NCBI GenBank assembly: GCA_938045085.1
Contig: CALINZ010000289.1
Span: forward strand, 1-18,199
From: an uncultured Collinsella sp.
Lineage (GTDB): Bacteria > Actinomycetota > Coriobacteriia > Coriobacteriales > Coriobacteriaceae
DNA length: 18,199 nt
Reading direction: 5' to 3'
Shown here in pieces: positions 15,496 through 18,199 of this stretch. Position 1 is the stretch's first letter, and each line of letters opens with the position of its first letter. Both the position numbers and the translations under genes were made by a program. Below the pieces are notes generated by a model that was given only the letters and a program-made list of their open reading frames with translations, had not been told where the DNA came from and did no database searches.

Positions 15496-15498
15496 GAC

Positions 15499-17112
15499 AT
15501 GGCCATCATCAACAAGGGTATGTCCAGGCGTTCGTTCCTCGGCCTCACCGGCAGCGTCGCTGCTGTCGCAGGGCTTGGTCTCACCGGCTGCGGTGGCAGC
15601 TCCAACGACGAGGGTTCCGCTTCCGGTTCCACCGATTCCGCCAACCGTGGCGGCGGTGTGATTACCGCTGGTTCCGCTTACGCTCCGTCCAGCTTCGATC
15701 CCGCCAGCACCGGCTCCGCTGTGGGCCTGGGTGCTAACTGGCACGTCGTCGAGGGTCTCTACGGCATCGATTACCACGACTACAGCACTTTCAACGAGCT
15801 CGCCACCGACGATCCCAAGTCCGTGGACGACACTACCTTCGAGGTCACCATCCGCAAGGGCGCCAAGTTCTCCGATGGCACCGAGGTCACCGCTGACGAT
15901 GTCGTTGCCTCCTACACCGCTTGCGCCGCTTCCGCTACCTATGCTCCGTTCTTCCAGCCCTTCGAGTCCATCGAGGCCAAGGACGCCAGCACCGTGACGG
16001 TCAAGACCAAGGTCCCCAACTTCTCCCTGCTCAAGGATCGTCTGGCCATCGTCCGCGTTACCCCGGCCACTCAGACCGAGGAGGATCGCGCCAAGCAGCC
16101 GATCGGCTCCGGCCCCTGGATGTACGACTCTATCTCCGATACCGAGATTACCCTGGTTCCCAATCCTGAGTACAACGGTGAGTATGCTGCCGAGGATAAG
16201 AAGATCCAGTACAGCATCCTGACCGACCCCACCGCTCGCGTTACCGCTCAGCAGGAGGGCTCCACGCTCGTTATGGAGCTCGTTACCGCTGACGCCGTCG
16301 ACCAGCTTGAGAGCGCCGGCTGCAAGATCGATAACGTTCAGGGTTTCGGCACCCGCTTCATCATGTTCAACGTCGCCAAGGAGCCTTGGAACAACGTCAA
16401 GGTCCGTCAGGCTGTCATGTATGCGCTCGACACCGAGAAGATGGTCAGCAACACCTTCGCCGGCCTTGCCACCGCTGCCAGCTGCTACCTGCCCAAGAGC
16501 TTCACCAACTATCATGAGGCTTCCACGGTGTACAAGACCGACGCCAAGAAGGCTAAGAAGCTCATCGAGGAGTCTGGCATCACCCCGGGTGCCATCACCC
16601 TGCGCACCACCGACAACGAGCAGATTAAGGGCATGGCCGCCCAGGTCAAGAACGACCTCGACGCTCTCGGCTTCGATGTGACCATCCAGACCGATACCTC
16701 GCCGGCCACCTACGCTGCCATCGACGGCGGCGAGGCCTACGATATCCTCCTTGCCCCTGGCGATCCTTCCTGCTTCGGCGCCGACCCCGACCTGCTGCTC
16801 AACTGGTGGTACGGCGACAACGTCTGGATGCAGACCCGTTGCCCGTGGAAGGAGTCCGCTGAGTGGCAGAAGCTCCACAGTCTCATGGACGAGGCTCTTG
16901 CCGCCGAGGGCGACGAGCAGCAGAAGAAGTGGAACGAGTGCTTCGACATCATTGCCGACAACGCCGTTCTGTACCCCGTTGTCCACGTCAAGACCGTCTC
17001 CGCTTCCTGGGACGATCCGTCCACTGCGCCCAACGGCGAGGCCCTCGATGGCTTCAAGGGCATCGGCACGACGAGCATGTCCTTCAGGGGCGTTGCGACC
17101 GTCAAGGCGTAA
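15499..17112 (+). CDS. Peptide/dipeptide-type ABC transporter substrate-binding lipoprotein (SBP_bac_5 family), Tat-exported
   Basis: A 537-residue extracytoplasmic binding protein of the OppA/DppA class; the ligand is probably peptides but may be another solute such as nickel or a glycoside. The N-terminus has a twin-arginine motif S9-R-R-S-F-L, a hydrophobic stretch, and a lipobox LTGC with the modified Cys at residue 31, followed by a Ser/Gly/Asp-rich linker. Family landmarks are SFDPAS, VEGLYGIDY, FSDGTEVTADDVVASY, IGSGPWMYD and VRQAVMYALD. ATG 15499 has AGGAGA 4-5 bases upstream and gives the complete signal. Codons are strongly biased to TCC, GCT/GCC, ACC and AAG compared with the uvr genes, a sign of high expression. 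A permease gene follows after 157 bases containing a hairpin; leader structures precede it. Confidence 0.93.
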   Translation: MAIINKGMSRRSFLGLTGSVAAVAGLGLTGCGGSSNDEGSASGSTDSANRGGGVITAGSAYAPSSFDPASTGSAVGLGANWHVVEGLYGIDYHDYSTFNELATDDPKSVDDTTFEVTIRKGAKFSDGTEVTADDVVASYTACAASATYAPFFQPFESIEAKDASTVTVKTKVPNFSLLKDRLAIVRVTPATQTEEDRAKQPIGSGPWMYDSISDTEITLVPNPEYNGEYAAEDKKIQYSILTDPTARVTAQQEGSTLVMELVTADAVDQLESAGCKIDNVQGFGTRFIMFNVAKEPWNNVKVRQAVMYALDTEKMVSNTFAGLATAASCYLPKSFTNYHEASTVYKTDAKKAKKLIEESGITPGAITLRTTDNEQIKGMAAQVKNDLDALGFDVTIQTDTSPATYAAIDGGEAYDILLAPGDPSCFGADPDLLLNWWYGDNVWMQTRCPWKESAEWQKLHSLMDEALAAEGDEQQKKWNECFDIIADNAVLYPVVHVKTVSASWDDPSTAPNGEALDGFKGIGTTSMSFRGVATVKA

Positions 17113-17174
17113 GACTCGCTTGAGTCTGTATGCAGGATGTCGGTCATTGGGGCCGTATCCTCATAGTTGAAACA

Positions 17175-17208
17175 AAGACCCGGGCGGCAACGATGTCGCT
17201 CGGGTCTT
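17175..17208 (+). terminator. Intercistronic hairpin between binding protein and permease genes
   Basis: AAGACCCGGGCG (17175-17186) pairs with CGCTCGGGTCTT (17197-17208), 12 bp with one G-U, and is followed by GT and no good U-run. A smaller AGACTC/GAGTCT hairpin (17112-17127) overlaps the upstream stop codon. Such structures between binding-protein and permease genes commonly stabilise or partly terminate the transcript so that the binding protein is made in excess. No separate promoter is evident before the permease. Confidence 0.55.
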
Positions 17209-17269
17209 GTAATGAGTACCCGTACTCATATACCAGTTGGTCCTACCGACAAAAGAAAGGGGAGAGAAC

Positions 17270-18199
17270 GTGAACAACTTGCTACGTTTGATTGGAAGGC
17301 GTCTCGTGGCGCTGCCGATCATGGCATTGGGCGTCACCGTCCTGGTGTTCTTCCTTATGTCGTTCTCCAAGACCGACCCCGCCTACACGGCGTTGGGTGA
17401 CGGTGCCTCGCCCGAGGCGGTTGCCGAGTACCATGAGAAGTATGGTCTGGACGACCCCTGGCCCGTGCGCTACGTGCGCTATATGGGCGATTTGATCCAT
17501 GGCGACATGGGCACCTATGGTGCTGCTCGCAACTCCGTTGCCAAGCGCATCTCCACGGCCCTGCCCGTCACGATGCAGCTGACCTTTATCGGTCTTGCCA
17601 TCGGTGCGGTCGTTTCGTTTTTGCTCGGCGTCATCGCGGCACTGTATCGCGACAAATGGCCGGACCAAGTGATTCGCGTGTTTTCCATCGCCGGCTTGGC
17701 AACCCCGTCGTTCTGGCTTGCCGTTCTGTTGATCCTGCTGTTCTCTTCCTACCTTAAGGTGCTCCCGGCATCGGGTGCTCTGCCTCACTTCACCACGAAT
17801 CCGGTTGGCTATCTGGGACGTATGATCATGCCCGCTATCGCCTTGGCATTTCCGCTGACGGGCCAGATGACTCGTATCGTGCGTACCGCCATGGTCGAGG
17901 AGCTCGACAAGGATTATGTCCGTATGGCTCGCGGCGCCGGCGTTCCCGAGAAGGTCGTCGTCGGCATCAACGTTCTTCGCAATGCGCTGATCACCCCGGT
18001 CACCACCCTCGGTCTTAAGATCGGTTACCTCATGGGCGGCGCCGTCGTCATCGAGGTTATCTTCAACCTCCCCGGCATGGGCACTGCGATTCTGCAGGGC
18101 GTTCAGGGCAACGAGGCGAACCTGGTTCAGGGCGTCGTTATCGTCGTTGCTCTTGCCTTCATCATCATCAACATCGTGGTTGACATGCTCTACCTGCTC
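17270..18199 (+). CDS. ABC transporter permease, DppB/OppB type, 3'-truncated by window edge
   Basis: This frame has no stop inside the window and runs off the end exactly at a codon boundary (310 codons visible). It is the first inner-membrane permease of the importer that uses the lipoprotein encoded just upstream. The start GTG 17270 follows AAAGGGGAGAG at good spacing; the protein begins MNNLLRLIGRRLVALP. A first membrane helix (residues ~12-32) leads into a periplasmic segment with YGLDDPWPVRYVRYM, typical of DppB/OppB/GsiC. Further helices follow, and the EAA loop that contacts the ATPase reads DYVRMARGAGVPEKV from D215. The C-terminus FNLPGMGTAILQGVQGNE is also canonical. Usual family length is about 305-340, so only a short tail is missing. 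Confidence 0.93.
   Translation, partial: MNNLLRLIGRRLVALPIMALGVTVLVFFLMSFSKTDPAYTALGDGASPEAVAEYHEKYGLDDPWPVRYVRYMGDLIHGDMGTYGAARNSVAKRISTALPVTMQLTFIGLAIGAVVSFLLGVIAALYRDKWPDQVIRVFSIAGLATPSFWLAVLLILLFSSYLKVLPASGALPHFTTNPVGYLGRMIMPAIALAFPLTGQMTRIVRTAMVEELDKDYVRMARGAGVPEKVVVGINVLRNALITPVTTLGLKIGYLMGGAVVIEVIFNLPGMGTAILQGVQGNEANLVQGVVIVVALAFIIINIVVDMLYLL

Larger units (their letters stand above)
15136..15498. other. 363-bp intergenic region upstream of the oppA-like gene
   Basis: No convincing coding frame is present. The first 100 bases are A+T-richer than the surroundings and hold no strong terminator for uvrC, only a weak ATTGCGCGAT followed by TTTC near 15164-15177. The rest holds a candidate promoter (15235-15266) and a leader of about 226 bases with several inverted repeats, described separately. 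Confidence 0.7.

Noticed and set aside
15273..15498. T-box riboswitch in the oppA-like leader
   Set aside because: The conserved antiterminator core (GGTGG...ACCGCG) and a terminator with U-run are not present.
15481..16986. A 501-codon Gly/Val/Leu-rich minus-strand frame opposite the binding-protein gene
   Set aside because: Its composition is the mirror of biased GCC/GAC/TCC codons on the plus strand; there is no start context or homology signal.
1..18199. Mobile element, prophage, defence island, CRISPR array or toxin-antitoxin pair
   Set aside because: All recognised genes are housekeeping or transport; no transposase, integrase, terminal repeats, spaced direct repeats or defence domains are seen.

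Overview
The window is ordinary, gene-dense bacterial chromosome of moderately high G+C. Protein style and gene set suggest a Gram-positive actinobacterium of the class Coriobacteriia, possibly Collinsella-like. The reasons are a lipoteichoic-acid-synthase-type enzyme in a high-G+C genome, an extended UvrC, a Tat-type lipoprotein peptide binder, and GTG starts next to strong Shine-Dalgarno sites. The taxon is an inference from recognition, not from a search. I see no rRNA, tRNA, CRISPR array, insertion sequence, prophage or integrase.

Layout. (1) Bases 1-1609 hold the 3' three quarters of uvrB on the plus strand, ending at a strong hairpin terminator. (2) Bases 1675-7796 hold four minus-strand genes, read right to left: an LTA-synthase-family membrane sulfatase-fold enzyme; Mrp/NBP35-type Fe-S carrier ATPase; a BaiN/HI0933-like flavoprotein whose GTG start abuts the mrp stop; and a large COG2509-type FAD-dependent dehydrogenase behind a terminator-like hairpin. 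(3) A divergent promoter region of about 190 bp (7797-7989) holds an inverted repeat and a near-match to the Gram-positive LexA box. (4) Bases 7990-15135 hold uvrA, then the close-packed set ybaK - murJ - uvrC on the plus strand. (5) Bases 15136-15498 are a 363-bp non-coding stretch with a candidate promoter and an unusually structured leader. (6) Bases 15499-18199 start a peptide/dipeptide-type ABC importer: a Tat-lipoprotein binding protein, an intercistronic hairpin, and the first permease, cut by the window edge.

How the genes fit together. All three nucleotide-excision-repair genes (uvrB, uvrA, uvrC) lie within 15 kb, which is tighter than in many genomes, although uvrB is separated from uvrA by the 6-kb opposite-strand block. 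UvrA and UvrB find the lesion, and UvrC makes the incisions. MurJ (lipid II flipping) and the LTA-synthase-like protein serve the cell envelope. Mrp probably delivers Fe-S clusters; the two flavoproteins beside it have no assignable substrate.

No wholly new multi-gene system is evident. The best second-look items are: the oppA-like leader, which can fold as a three-way junction with mutually exclusive downstream pairings; a UvrC whose conserved Fe-S cysteine set lacks one ligand and carries a Cys-containing insertion; the candidate SOS box upstream of uvrA; and a divergent HI0933-family flavoprotein.
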